56,406 nt of DNA, from contig JALNYP010000024.1 of assembly GCA_023229795.1 (NCBI GenBank), forward strand, positions 1 to 56,406. The letters run 5' to 3'. Shown one piece after another: positions 43,335 through 51,540 of the stretch (the stretch's first letter is position 1; the number at the start of each line of letters is the position of its first letter). Both the position numbers and the translations under genes were made by a program. This stretch comes from Syntrophobacterales bacterium. GTDB taxonomy: Bacteria; Desulfobacterota; Desulfobaccia; Desulfobaccales; 0-14-0-80-60-11. The notes beneath the pieces were generated by a model. The model had not been told where the DNA came from, made no database searches, and saw only the letters and a list, made by a program, of their open reading frames with translations.

Positions 43335-43502
43335 AAGGTTAGCAACCGCTAATTCTGCAGTATCTTCCCCCTTCTGCGGCGGGAAGGGCAGGAGGAGGAG
43401 GAGATTGGGACCCGCAAACAGCCCCAACAGCCCTCCCGCCTCAAGAAAGAGGAAATTCTAAAATTTTTACGCCCGCTCTCAAACCCGGTTTGGGCGCCGG
43501 GA

Positions 43503-43703
43503 TTATGATCCCCTAAGCAACCCCTCTGGCCCGGGTCCCGAGGCCCCCGGCTCCTGAGAAAACCCGGTCTTTTTCCCGATAATACCCATGCGCCGGCTCC
43601 ACCGGCGCCAGCAGGCGTGCGCATGTTTAGGGTCCAGGTACGCCTCCGCCACTATCCGCTGGAAGCCGGAGATAAAGCCGGCAAACTCTTGCCTTCGCCC
43701 CAT
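43503..43703 (-). CDS. small hypothetical protein, 66 residues
   Basis: It starts MGRRQEFAGFISGFQRIVAE with GGTGAGGTG about eleven bases upstream. The body is basic and contains DPKHAHACWRRWSRRMG, which suggests a small nucleic-acid- or membrane-surface-binding protein. It lies ten bases after the 41-residue membrane gene and is probably in the same operon. No family is recognised; the C-terminal third is low-complexity. Confidence 0.5.
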   Translation of the reverse strand: MGRRQEFAGFISGFQRIVAEAYLDPKHAHACWRRWSRRMGIIGKKTGFSQEPGASGPGPEGLLRGS

Positions 43704-43713
43704 AGTTGGATTT

Positions 43714-43839
43714 TCACCTCACCAGCCAGACCAGGGCATAACCACTGCCCCAAATGAGTATAAGTTCCGCCAGCAAAACCGCGGCCACGGCCATCTCCCG
43801 CCAGGTGCCGCCCTTGCAGGGCCAGAGGCAGCTTTCCAT
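43714..43839 (-). CDS. very small membrane protein, 41 residues
   Basis: It encodes MESCLWPCKGGTWREM, a hydrophobic helix (AVAAVLLAELILIWGSGYAL) and ends VWLVR. GGAGG lies seven bases upstream. It stands between the receiver protein and the 66-residue gene, all on the minus strand, and is too short for normal gene calling. One transmembrane helix and two Cys near the start are all that can be seen. Confidence 0.55.
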   Translation of the reverse strand: MESCLWPCKGGTWREMAVAAVLLAELILIWGSGYALVWLVR

Positions 43840-43888
43840 GGAGCACCTCCATCCGCCTTGCGGCCAACGTCCGTTTTCCCGTTGATCA

Positions 43889-44293
43889 TCAGCCGATTTT
43901 TTCCCGAGCCGGAACCCCGGCGGGATAGTACTGCTCGATCACCTCCGCCACCACGCTCTTTAACAGATCCGTATCGCCCTTCTTTTCCAGGAACCTAGCG
44001 GCGATGGGCAGCGTCAGCGTGGTCGGATATTCAGGGAGTAAACTGTGAATCACCACTGGCAGGGGTGGCTGCCGGTCCTTCAGGCAGCCCCACACCTCAG
44101 GCTCATCCAGATAGGGAATCTCCAGGTCCAGGATAAGGAGCTGAGGCGGATCCTCGCCATCGATGCGGCTCATGACCTCCCGGGCATCCCTGGCCACCTC
44201 TACCCGGTAGCCCTCCGCGGTCAACTCCCGCCGCAGGAACTCCCGCACGTGCCGGTTGCGATCCGCAATTAATATTTTGCATCCATTGGCCAC
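43889..44293 (-). CDS. stand-alone response regulator receiver protein
   Basis: A 134-residue protein starting at GTG, with GAGGGG upstream. It is a CheY-like receiver: acidic start (ILIADRNRHVREF), phosphoacceptor Asp 56 in QLLILDLEIPYLDEP, and the Lys near the end in FLEKKGD. The usual Thr/Ser before it is VIHSLLPE. There is no output domain. It is first gene of an operon with its own -24/-12 promoter (44320-44335). It may act in a phosphorelay or bind a protein partner. Confidence 0.85.
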   Translation of the reverse strand: MANGCKILIADRNRHVREFLRRELTAEGYRVEVARDAREVMSRIDGEDPPQLLILDLEIPYLDEPEVWGCLKDRQPPLPVVIHSLLPEYPTTLTLPIAARFLEKKGDTDLLKSVVAEVIEQYYPAGVPAREKIG

Positions 44294-44319
44294 GCAGGTA
44301 ACCCCTCAGTAAAAACCTG

Positions 44320-44335
44320 AGCAACCGCCGTGCCA
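44320..44335 (-). promoter_or_regulatory. sigma-54 (-24/-12) promoter upstream of receiver operon
   Basis: On the minus strand TGGCACGGCGGTTGCT, with GG and GC separated by exactly ten bases. This is an almost perfect match to the sigma-54 consensus. It lies 27 bases before the GTG start of the receiver gene. Confidence 0.85.
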
Positions 44336-44360
44336 AGGCCGGCAAAAATGCCTATCTTAA

Positions 44361-44373
44361 TAACATATTGATA
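44361..44373 (-). promoter_or_regulatory. IHF-type site between promoter and enhancer
   Basis: TATCAATATGTTA on the minus strand fits the IHF consensus WATCAANNNNTTR at every fixed position. An identical site lies at 51166-51178. Confidence 0.65.
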
Positions 44374-44438
44374 TGACTGGAATTATAGGTGGGTAGATCG
44401 AACCCGCGTGAGAAGCGCTCCAGAAAAGCTGTCGCCAT

Positions 44439-44457
44439 TTTTTACAGTTTGTAAAAA
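44439..44457. promoter_or_regulatory. enhancer-type dyad (activator binding site candidate)
   Basis: TTTTTACAGTTTGTAAAAA: two perfect eight-base arms around GTT, about 104 bases upstream of the -24 element. A near copy lies at 51244-51262. It is the likely site of the NtrC-type regulator encoded at 44555. Confidence 0.65.
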
Positions 44458-44554
44458 GGTCGAGGAAAACAAGAGTATTAGGAGTTCCCGGCCTCGATAC
44501 CGAGTCTCTGGGGCAGGGTCTTTATAGCCGGAAAGCTGACCGCGGATAGCTCTC

Positions 44555-45994
44555 TCACGGCCCCTCCAGTTTTACCGAGGTCTCCATCTTGAGCCGGTAT
44601 TTGTCGATCTTGGATAAGAGCGTCGGCCGGGAAATGCCCAGGAGCTTGGCCGCCCGGCTGCGATTGCCTCCGGTCAGGTCCAGGGCCTCGCTGATGAGCA
44701 GACTGGCAAAATGGTCCATGTACGTCTCGAAGACATCTTTGCCGTCGCCTGAGGTCAGCGTTTGCCGCACCCACTGCCGCACGATCTCGTCCGCCCGCTG
44801 GTCGTCGGTTTCCCGGCTCAGGCTTTCGCCGCCGATGGCCCGGGAGACATCATCCGGGTCAATGGGATAACCCCGGCTGAAGATCAGGGCCTTTTGCATG
44901 GCATTGGCCAGTTCCCGGACATTGCCGGGCCATTGATAATTCTGGAGTAACAGCTTCGCCTCTGCGGTCATGCCCGGATTGCCCACCCCCATTTCCCTGG
45001 CGAACCGGGACAGGAAATATTCCGCCAGCAGGCTGATATCCAGGGACCTTTCCCGGAGGGGCGGCAGCCACAGGGTCACCACCTTGAGGCGGTAATACAA
45101 GTCCTCCCGGAAGCGTCCCTGGGCCAGGGCCGCCTCCAGGTCCCGGTTGGTGGCCGCGATGATGCGCACATCCACCGGGATGGGTTCCCGCCCCCCCAGG
45201 CGCTCGATGCTCCGTTCCTGCAAGAGGCGCAGAATCTTGGCCTGAATGGAAAAGGGCATGTCGCCGATCTCATCCAGGAACACGGTGCCGCCGGTGGCCT
45301 GCTCGAACTTGCCCACCCGGCGGTTGATGGCCCCGGTAAAGGCCCCCTTTTCGTAGCCGAAGAGCTCGGACTCCAGCAAGGTCTCGGGAATGGCCACGCA
45401 ATTAATGATCAGAAAGGGTTTGGTGGAGCGCAGGCTGTGTTGATAGATGGCCCGGGCCACCAGTTCCTTGCCGGTGCCCGAATCCCCCCGGATCAACACC
45501 GTGGCGTCGGTGGGGGCCACCCGGCCGATGGCCTTATAGACCTCCTGCATGGGCTTGCTTCTGCCGATGATGACGTCCGCCGCACCCGAATCCGGCGCCA
45601 CGTCCAGTTCGACCCGGGAGCGCATGAACCGCCCCGCCTCCAGGGCCTGGGAGATCAAAGCCAGGATGTCCTGGATATCCTCAAAGGGCTTGAGCACATA
45701 TTCAAAGGCCCCCATCTTGGTGGCCTCGATGGCCGTCTCGGTGGTGCCGAACGCGGTCATGATGATGACCGGCAGCTTGGGCTCGATCTCATGGATGGCT
45801 CGAAAGGCCTCCAGGCCGCTCATCCCCGGCATGCGCACGTCCATGATCACCAGATCGGGAACTTCCGCCTTGACCGCGGCAATGGCCGCCTCTCCGCTGG
45901 ACGCGGTTTTGACGGCATGGCCTTCGGTAGTCAGGATTTTCTCAAAACTCTGCCGGAGCTGTGCATCGTCATCCACAATCAGGATATTGCCCAT
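44555..45994 (-). CDS. NtrC-type sigma-54-dependent response regulator
   Basis: A 479-residue activator. The receiver domain has Asp 52 (PDLVIMDVRMPGMSG). The AAA+ domain has Walker A GDSGTGKE, the sigma-54 contact GAFTGA, Walker B GGTVFLDEIGD and a sensor region NVRELANAMQKALIF. The C-terminal Fis-type HTH reads TGGNRSRAAKLLGISRPTLL. All needed motifs are present. It follows the kinase gene by two bases. Sigma-54 promoters with matching dyads lie at both ends of the block, so they are its likely targets. Confidence 0.93.
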   Translation of the reverse strand: MGNILIVDDDAQLRQSFEKILTTEGHAVKTASSGEAAIAAVKAEVPDLVIMDVRMPGMSGLEAFRAIHEIEPKLPVIIMTAFGTTETAIEATKMGAFEYVLKPFEDIQDILALISQALEAGRFMRSRVELDVAPDSGAADVIIGRSKPMQEVYKAIGRVAPTDATVLIRGDSGTGKELVARAIYQHSLRSTKPFLIINCVAIPETLLESELFGYEKGAFTGAINRRVGKFEQATGGTVFLDEIGDMPFSIQAKILRLLQERSIERLGGREPIPVDVRIIAATNRDLEAALAQGRFREDLYYRLKVVTLWLPPLRERSLDISLLAEYFLSRFAREMGVGNPGMTAEAKLLLQNYQWPGNVRELANAMQKALIFSRGYPIDPDDVSRAIGGESLSRETDDQRADEIVRQWVRQTLTSGDGKDVFETYMDHFASLLISEALDLTGGNRSRAAKLLGISRPTLLSKIDKYRLKMETSVKLEGP

Positions 45995-45996
45995 AA

Positions 45997-47493
45997 TTAT
46001 GCTTCCCCAAGGGGCAGAGTGATGATAAACGTGGCCCCTTCATTCTTCTTGGATACCAGTTCCAAGCGGCCGCCATGGTCTTCGATGATGCGGGTGGCTA
46101 TGCTCAGGCCCAGGCCCGTGCCTTCTTCCTTGGTGCTGAAGAAGGGCTGAAAGACCTTGTCTTGCACGGACTCGGGGATGCCGGGGCCGTTGTCGCTCAC
46201 CTTGATCACTGCCCCCACCCGTCCCCGGGTCGGCTCCTCTTTTATTTCTTCCCGGATAGTGATGACGCCGCCGTTCACCATGACTTCGCAGGCGTTGAGC
46301 ATCAGGTTCGCCAGAACCTCCTTCAACTGGTCCGGGTCGGCCAAAATCTCGGGCAACCGTTCCTTCCGGATCAGCTTCACCTCCACCCCGTAAGATTCCA
46401 GGCGGTACCGCAGCAAGACCAGGGCCATGTCCACCACGTCCGAGGGACTGATCTTCTGCACTTTCAGCTTGGGCGGCCGGGAAAATTCCAGGAAATTGCG
46501 CACAATGGTATCGATATGCCGGATCTCTTCCGAAATGACTTCGAAATCTTCCTGCTGGGACGACGACATCGCCAGAGACCGCTTCAGGGAAAAAAGCCGC
46601 ATATTCACTGAGGTCAGGGGATTGCGGATGCTGTGGGCCACCCCCGCCGCCAGTTTCCCCACCATGGCCCACTTCCCCGATTGCAGCAGGTGTTCCTGGC
46701 TGCGCTCCAATTCGATCTGGGCCTGATCCACGTCTTCGATGAGGCTGTGCACCCGGTTGCTCAGGGCCTTGACTTCATCCGGCACCCGAACGTTCGGATT
46801 AGCCGGGGCGGTCTCCAGCGCCAGCTGGCGAATGGGCCTCAGGATCTGTTTGATGAGGATATACGCCAGCAGAATGCCGAGAAGCGTGACCGTGGGCACT
46901 GCCACCAGGGCGAAGGCGTTAATGAATCGGACCCGGGCCTGGCTCTCCGTCCGCACCCGGGAGATGACGTATTCATGGATGAGTTTATACCGCCGGCAGA
47001 GATTGAGGATGTCGACAAATTGCTGGCGCACTTGCCAGTGTAGCTTGGCCCCCGCCTCCCGCTTGCCTTCCCGATACAAGTTAATCACCTGTTCCCGGAC
47101 CATAATGTATTGATGATATTGCTTCTCGATCTGGGCGATAATTTCCTTCATGGGTTCGGTGTACGCGGTTTTCCGGGCTTTTTGCAGCCAGGCCTCGAAG
47201 TCGTGGTTATACTGCTCGATCTCCTTGAGCCAATCGGGATTGCCGTCCAGGAAGTAATAGGTGAGGTAGCCTTTTTGTTGCAGGAGGGCGGATTCCAGTT
47301 CTTCCGCGGCCTGATAGGAAGCCACATTTTGATCGATCATGGAGGTCAGCAGGGATTCCATGGCCTCATTATGCCACAGGGTTACCAGGCCCCCGCCGAT
47401 GGTGGTGAGCACCAGCGCGATCAGCAGCACGAACACCCGGGCTCGCAGACTGAGATGCCTCCACATAGGCTTACCGATACTCCTTGACGTCAC
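45997..47493 (-). CDS. membrane sensor histidine kinase
   Basis: A 498-residue kinase; GTG at 47493 overlaps the upstream gene (GTGA), and an ATG at 47466 is an alternative. Two transmembrane helices (about 20-40 and 206-228) flank a helical periplasmic sensor of about 165 residues similar to four-helix bundle sensors. HAMP follows (LRPIRQLALE). The H-box is GVAHSIRNPLTSVNM, N-box LMLNACEVM, and G-boxes are DNGPGIPES and GTGLGLSI. It is the cognate partner of the NtrC-type gene downstream. The signal is unknown. Confidence 0.9.
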   Translation of the reverse strand: MTSRSIGKPMWRHLSLRARVFVLLIALVLTTIGGGLVTLWHNEAMESLLTSMIDQNVASYQAAEELESALLQQKGYLTYYFLDGNPDWLKEIEQYNHDFEAWLQKARKTAYTEPMKEIIAQIEKQYHQYIMVREQVINLYREGKREAGAKLHWQVRQQFVDILNLCRRYKLIHEYVISRVRTESQARVRFINAFALVAVPTVTLLGILLAYILIKQILRPIRQLALETAPANPNVRVPDEVKALSNRVHSLIEDVDQAQIELERSQEHLLQSGKWAMVGKLAAGVAHSIRNPLTSVNMRLFSLKRSLAMSSSQQEDFEVISEEIRHIDTIVRNFLEFSRPPKLKVQKISPSDVVDMALVLLRYRLESYGVEVKLIRKERLPEILADPDQLKEVLANLMLNACEVMVNGGVITIREEIKEEPTRGRVGAVIKVSDNGPGIPESVQDKVFQPFFSTKEEGTGLGLSIATRIIEDHGGRLELVSKKNEGATFIITLPLGEA

Positions 47494-48275
47494 TGTCGCG
47501 CCACCAGGTAGCCCACCTTGATCTCCTGATCCGTGGTCACCTGGGCGACGGAAGCCGCCGGGCTGGACTCCTCCACGGTGGCGATCCCCACCTGTTGGCC
47601 CCCGGCATTATAAATGAACACCCTAATCCCGGGGCTTATGCCCTGCGCGGTGCCCAAGGCGAAACGAATCTCGGCGCCGCCCTCTGCCCTGGTGACCCGG
47701 TAGATTTCCGCCTTCCCGCTCGCCGCCATGAGCCGTTCCCTTTTGCCGGACAAAAGAAAGACCGCGCCGAAGGCCAGCAGGATTCCCGGCAGGCAGCCCG
47801 CCGCCGCCTTGAACGCGGACATCCCGAATAACCGCCGAATCTGGGAGCTGGAACTCTTCTGCAGGCTGAGGGCATCGGGGAACACTATAATGCGGAAAGC
47901 CGGCGCCTTCCGGGGCGAAACCGTTCTCTTGGGCAGCACCGTGAGGCTATACTCCCCTGGCGCGATCCCTGACCCGACCAGGAGCCGCCCCCGCCACATA
48001 TCCCCACCCAAGAAATAGCCTTTGTGAATGGCCTCAAAAACCACCTTCAACTGATCTGAATTGCTCACAAAGGTCAATTCCTTAATGCTGTCAGCCTCGT
48101 CGGTCAGTTCCCCGTTAAGGTCGATGAGCTCTCCCGCCAGCACCTTGACGACGTTCGCCGGCTCCCGAAAATGCACCTGCAGGCCATCCACCAGGGCCAG
48201 CAAGGCAATCACGCAAAACGCCGCGCCGATTTTGCTGCCCAGGTCGCGCCATCGAGTTACTTGTTCCAGATTCAT
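47490..48275 (-). CDS. membrane-anchored protein of the two-component operon
   Basis: A 261-residue protein with one helix near the N-terminus (GAAFCVIALLALVDGLQV) and a second at about 153-170 (AAGCLPGILLAFGAVFLLSG). Between them is a beta-rich periplasmic domain (GEYSLTVLPKRTVSPRKAPA). The cytoplasmic end is beta-rich again (RFALGTAQGISPGIRVFIY, ending IKVGYLVARQ). It overlaps the kinase start by four bases, so it may tune or sense for that kinase. I do not recognise a family. Confidence 0.6.
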   Translation of the reverse strand: MNLEQVTRWRDLGSKIGAAFCVIALLALVDGLQVHFREPANVVKVLAGELIDLNGELTDEADSIKELTFVSNSDQLKVVFEAIHKGYFLGGDMWRGRLLVGSGIAPGEYSLTVLPKRTVSPRKAPAFRIIVFPDALSLQKSSSSQIRRLFGMSAFKAAAGCLPGILLAFGAVFLLSGKRERLMAASGKAEIYRVTRAEGGAEIRFALGTAQGISPGIRVFIYNAGGQQVGIATVEESSPAASVAQVTTDQEIKVGYLVARQ

Positions 48276-48300
48276 GCCACATTTCCGGTTTTAAGGACGT

Positions 48301-48330
48301 AGGGCGGGAAAGCGCAGCGCATCCCGCCTT
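48301..48330. repeat. intergenic repeat, family C
   Basis: AGGGCGGGAAAGCGCAGCGC continues ATCCCGCCTT. It matches 40671-40700 at 25 of 30 positions. Arms GGCGGGA and TCCCGCC give a palindrome. Confidence 0.6.
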
Positions 48331-48433
48331 TCGTATCCTCAATTCACAATTTCATGATTTATAGGTGACCCTCGTCAACCGCCGTGGCGGCAGCGCCACA
48401 TTTTCCTGCCCTGATATAACCTCTTTATATTAC

Positions 48434-48493
48434 CACAAAAAAACAAGAGAATCGCCCTGGGCTTCGTGATTATCTGACCCGAGGGCGATTCTC
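48434..48493 (-). terminator. Rho-independent terminator of the usp-TSUP-lipoprotein operon
   Basis: On the minus strand a perfect 12-base stem (GAGAATCGCCCT paired with AGGGCGATTCTC) is followed by TTGTTTTTTT. It lies about 20 bases after the lipoprotein stop. Confidence 0.85.
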
Positions 48494-48514
48494 CGATATA
48501 CCATCACGACGGAC

Positions 48515-49105
48515 TTATTTCTTAAAGATGTCCGTCCTGGTTATGTTCATAAACCTCGCGGCCTTGCCCGGCTCTTTGTAGTAGACGCGCACTTCGTCTC
48601 CCGCCTCCCAGGTATCAGCCGGCAGGGCCAGGTATTCCTCGGGCACCGAGAACGTCACCAGCAATTTCTGCCTGCCCGAATATATGGTGATGGCCTTCTT
48701 CTCTTTGTCCACGATCGGGAACTTCTTCTCAACCACCAGGGGACTGGTCTTGCCCACGTTTTCCTTCTGGTCGATGAGGGTATAGGCAATCTTCTTCATA
48801 CTTTTCGTCGCCGGATCATAGATGACGATCTCCCGGGCCTTGGTGTCCAACTTCATCCGCATCCCGGCCTTGGGGTCCTCACCCCGCTCCATGGGCTCCT
48901 TGGGCAGGGCGAAGGTAACCGGCGCCCCGCTGTAATCGGGATTGGCGGTGTCGTGCTTAGTATCCACAATAAAGGTCACCGTTTCTTTAGTCTTATCAAA
49001 GGCGATCACCCTGCCTTGGTCCACTTTGCCTTGTTCGCCGCACCCCAGTACCAGAATGAGCGGCAGGCTGGCAAACAGGGTCAGCCAACTAAATTTTTTC
49101 CCCAT
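48515..49105 (-). CDS. DUF4881-like lipoprotein
   Basis: A 196-residue lipoprotein from ATG at 49105 behind GAGGAG. The signal and lipobox (ASLPLILVLGC) are clear, and it is probably anchored to the membrane. The mature part is beta-rich with DQGRVIAFDKTKETVTFIVD, a VIYDPATKSMKKIAYTLIDQ segment and KEPGKAARFMNITRTDI at the end. I associate this pattern from memory with DUF4881 of sulfate reducers. It lies between the TSUP exporter and the terminator, so it probably works with the exporter. Confidence 0.75.
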   Translation of the reverse strand: MGKKFSWLTLFASLPLILVLGCGEQGKVDQGRVIAFDKTKETVTFIVDTKHDTANPDYSGAPVTFALPKEPMERGEDPKAGMRMKLDTKAREIVIYDPATKSMKKIAYTLIDQKENVGKTSPLVVEKKFPIVDKEKKAITIYSGRQKLLVTFSVPEEYLALPADTWEAGDEVRVYYKEPGKAARFMNITRTDIFKK

Positions 49106-49133
49106 GTTTAGATCTCCTCTTGAAAAACCCGGA

Positions 49134-50210
49134 TCAGCTTCCCGCCACCGAGATCTGAGCTTTGGCCTTCTTGGCCGCGACCTCGGCCTTGGCCCCTTGC
49201 ACCATCTTGACAAAGATATACAGAGACATGGCGGTCACCAGGCCCAGGATCAGGACCGTGGCCGCTCCATCAAAGAGGTCTTTGCCCGCCGGTATCACCC
49301 GATGGGCCAGCTTCAGGATGATAGAGAGGGCGCAACCGATGACCGCCAGGCCGAAGGCGATGCGGATGCCGTAGCCCTTGATGTACTTAGTGGCCACGGT
49401 GCCGATCTGGGCCCCCACCGCGGCGCCCATCAGCATAATGACGGCGGCCAATAATTCGGTGCGGCCCTTGTAGGTGTAAGTGCCGGTGCCGTACAGGCCG
49501 GAGATCATCACCTCAAAGAGGTCGGTGCCCACCGCCACGTGGGTGGGGCAGCCGATGAAGTAAATCAAGGCCGGCATGCGGATCAAACCCCCGCCGATCC
49601 CCAAAATTCCCGCTAGCCAGCCGGTGGCGAAACTGATGAAAATGGGCAGCCAGGCGGTGCAGGTGAGCTGAGCCGCCTTGAAATGAACCATCGGGGGAAT
49701 CTTGATCTTGTGCAGGGTCTTGGCCCAATCCAGACCGGTGGCCAGCTTGTCGATTTCTTTGCCCGCCGCCACCGCCTCTCTTTCCTTTCTCTTTTTCTTG
49801 GCCACGTCGGCAAAGACCATCCAGGCGATGAGGGACAACAGCACCAGGTACAACAGGCGGACATACAGATCCACCAACCCGATGCGTTCCAGGTACATGA
49901 CCATCTGGGCCCCCACTTCGAAGCCCACCACCGTGCCCACCAGCATGATCAGGCCCAGTTTATAATCCACGTTGCCGAATTTGCCGTGGCGCATGGTGGA
50001 GATCAGCGATTTCCCTGCCATGTGCGCGATATCGGTTCCGATGGCAAAGGCCATGGGGAAACCCAGAATGTTCAATCCCGGGGTTACCATCCAGGCGCCG
50101 CCCATGCCGAAGAAGCCGCCGATAATTCCCACGCCTACACCCAAAATGATCAACCCGGGCCAGAATATCTTGATTCCCGCAATGGGCATCAGAACATAGA
50201 GCCAATCCAT
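49134..50210 (-). CDS. TSUP family (TauE/SafE) anion exporter
   Basis: A 358-residue membrane protein behind AGGAGG. Eight or nine helices and the repeated Gly-rich pattern GVGIIGGFFGMGGAWMVTPG and LAGILGIGGGLIRMPALIY mark the TSUP family, which moves sulfite, sulfoacetate, taurine and other organic or inorganic anions. A highly charged cytoplasmic loop (AKKKRKEREAVAAGKEIDKL) splits the two halves. In a sulfate-reducer context sulfite or an organosulfonate is plausible, but the substrate is unproven. Confidence 0.88.
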   Translation of the reverse strand: MDWLYVLMPIAGIKIFWPGLIILGVGVGIIGGFFGMGGAWMVTPGLNILGFPMAFAIGTDIAHMAGKSLISTMRHGKFGNVDYKLGLIMLVGTVVGFEVGAQMVMYLERIGLVDLYVRLLYLVLLSLIAWMVFADVAKKKRKEREAVAAGKEIDKLATGLDWAKTLHKIKIPPMVHFKAAQLTCTAWLPIFISFATGWLAGILGIGGGLIRMPALIYFIGCPTHVAVGTDLFEVMISGLYGTGTYTYKGRTELLAAVIMLMGAAVGAQIGTVATKYIKGYGIRIAFGLAVIGCALSIILKLAHRVIPAGKDLFDGAATVLILGLVTAMSLYIFVKMVQGAKAEVAAKKAKAQISVAGS

Positions 50211-50246
50211 AGTATTTTCCTCCTACCTCATCGTTCTCGGAAAGCC

Positions 50247-50543
50247 TTAATGCTCCGCCAGATCCCGGTGCGCCAGGTCAATGCCGATGGTGCGCATGAC
50301 CAGGTCCGCCAGAACTCCAAAAATCAGGCCGATAATGGGAATCAGGACTACCGTCAGGAGAGCGAAATAAAGGTGACTCTCATTGTACAGATTGGTCCAC
50401 CAGGCTTCCCAGCCGGTAAATTTCCGGGTATCGGCTACCACTACCAGAGGGGCCGCCTTCGGTCCGGCGGCCAGGGCGATCTCAGGCAGCAGCAAGCCGA
50501 CCATGATCACCAGCCCCGTAAGTTTTGCCCACCATATACGCAT
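50247..50543 (-). CDS. small membrane protein of TSUP operon
   Basis: A 98-residue protein starting MRIWWAKLTGLVIMV behind AGGAGG. It looks secreted or anchored: a hydrophobic start (LTGLVIMVGLLLPEIALAAG) and a second hydrophobic segment (LYFALLTVVLIPIIGLIFGV). Between them VADTRKFTGWEAWWTNLYN is conserved-looking. Small proteins like it accompany TSUP exporters in sulfate reducers, as I recall. Function unknown. Confidence 0.6.
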   Translation of the reverse strand: MRIWWAKLTGLVIMVGLLLPEIALAAGPKAAPLVVVADTRKFTGWEAWWTNLYNESHLYFALLTVVLIPIIGLIFGVLADLVMRTIGIDLAHRDLAEH

Positions 50544-50570
50544 TGCGATAGACCTCCTAGAAATTCTTGG

Positions 50571-50984
50571 TTACCTGACCACCGTGACTTCGCAGGGGGC
50601 ATGGGCCACTACCTTGGACGCCGTGCTCCCCATGAGTACCCTCTCCAAAGCATTCATGCCGGTGCTGCCTATGACGATACGATCGAACTTGCCCTCTTCC
50701 GCCTTCCGGATGATCAAATTGGCCGGCACCAGCCCCGCTTCCAGCACCGTCTCCACCGGCAGATTCTTGGCGTCAAATAAAGCCTTGCCCTTTTTCAAAG
50801 CGGACCGGGCCTCATCTTCCAATTTATCCTGGATATTCGGCGGCATGCCCTCCAGATAATCCGCGCCGTAATACGCCACCGCCATCAAGGTCACTTGCGC
50901 TCCCTGCTTTTCCGCCAGTTCCACACCTCGTTGCACGGCCTTCATGGAATGCTCCGAGCCGTCTGTAGCCACCAGTACTTTCAT
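50571..50984 (-). CDS. universal stress protein (UspA family)
   Basis: A 137-residue protein starting MKVLVATDGSEHSMKAVQRG behind GAGGAGG. The ATP-binding signature is visible near the end (GSTGMNALERVLMGSTASKV, G-2x-G-9x-G-S/T). It is the first gene of the operon leading to TSUP and lipoprotein, after a sigma-54 promoter (51134-51149). USP proteins bind ATP and help cells under stress or starvation. Confidence 0.92.
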   Translation of the reverse strand: MKVLVATDGSEHSMKAVQRGVELAEKQGAQVTLMAVAYYGADYLEGMPPNIQDKLEDEARSALKKGKALFDAKNLPVETVLEAGLVPANLIIRKAEEGKFDRIVIGSTGMNALERVLMGSTASKVVAHAPCEVTVVR

Positions 50985-51133
50985 ACAAGCCCTCCTCGGA
51001 TGACGTCAGGTGCCTTAAATGATTCCGTCCTTTGTCCATCACTTAGGTTATTAAGCCTGATCAAAAATTTTTGCCCCTGCGATACAATTTCACATGTCAC
51101 CATGCCCCAGTCTTGCTGGTCATATTCCTCTAA

Positions 51134-51149
51134 AGCAATGGCCGTGCCA
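51134..51149 (-). promoter_or_regulatory. sigma-54 (-24/-12) promoter of the usp-TSUP operon
   Basis: TGGCACGGCCATTGCT on the minus strand, with GG and GC ten bases apart. It agrees with the site at 44320-44335 at 14 of 16 positions. Confidence 0.85.
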
Positions 51150-51165
51150 GAGACTGCTGATAGCT

Positions 51166-51178
51166 TAACATATTGATA
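51166..51178 (-). promoter_or_regulatory. IHF-type site
   Basis: TATCAATATGTTA on the minus strand, identical to 44361-44373, placed between the -24/-12 promoter and the dyad at 51244. Confidence 0.65.
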
Positions 51179-51243
51179 ATTATACTTATTTAAATATTGG
51201 CTGTAAATCCTGAGCCCCCTCCCCAGAAAATCTCTGTCAGTAA

Positions 51244-51262
51244 TTTTTACAGAGTGTAAAAG
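51244..51262. promoter_or_regulatory. enhancer-type dyad
   Basis: TTTTTACAGAGTGTAAAAG: seven-base arms around GAG, about 95 bases upstream of the -24 element. It matches the dyad at 44439-44457 in arms and spacing. Confidence 0.65.
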
Positions 51263-51447
51263 GTGATCCGGCTAAGCTCCCCCGTTGCCGCCTCCTCTGC
51301 CGCCTCGCCGCGGAACTAAGAGAAACTAATCGGTCTTCAGCGCGGTGAAAATATCATTTACCAAGAGTCCCTTCCTTAATCCCCTCTCCCCTTTTGGAGC
51401 TAGCCCTTACCCACAAGTATATTGATATCCGGGGTTTCGATTTCTCT

Positions 51448-51478
51448 CCCTCTCCCCCCGCTTTTTGGGGGGAGAGGG
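51448..51478. repeat. palindromic C-tract/G-tract repeat
   Basis: Arms CCCTCTCCCCCC and GGGGGGAGAGGG around GCTTTTT. It is followed by CTGGGGTGAGGGG. This type of element is common in many bacterial genomes. It lies in the leader region of the second dikinase-like gene. Confidence 0.65.
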
Positions 51479-51540
51479 CTGGGGTGAGGGGGGTAAAGTC
51501 CGGCCCGGCCGCTGAAACCTGACCGCGGCCCGCTCTTTTC

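Noticed and set aside
51410..51440. Second IHF-type site near 51417
   Set aside because: ATATCAATATACTTG breaks the consensus in its last three positions.
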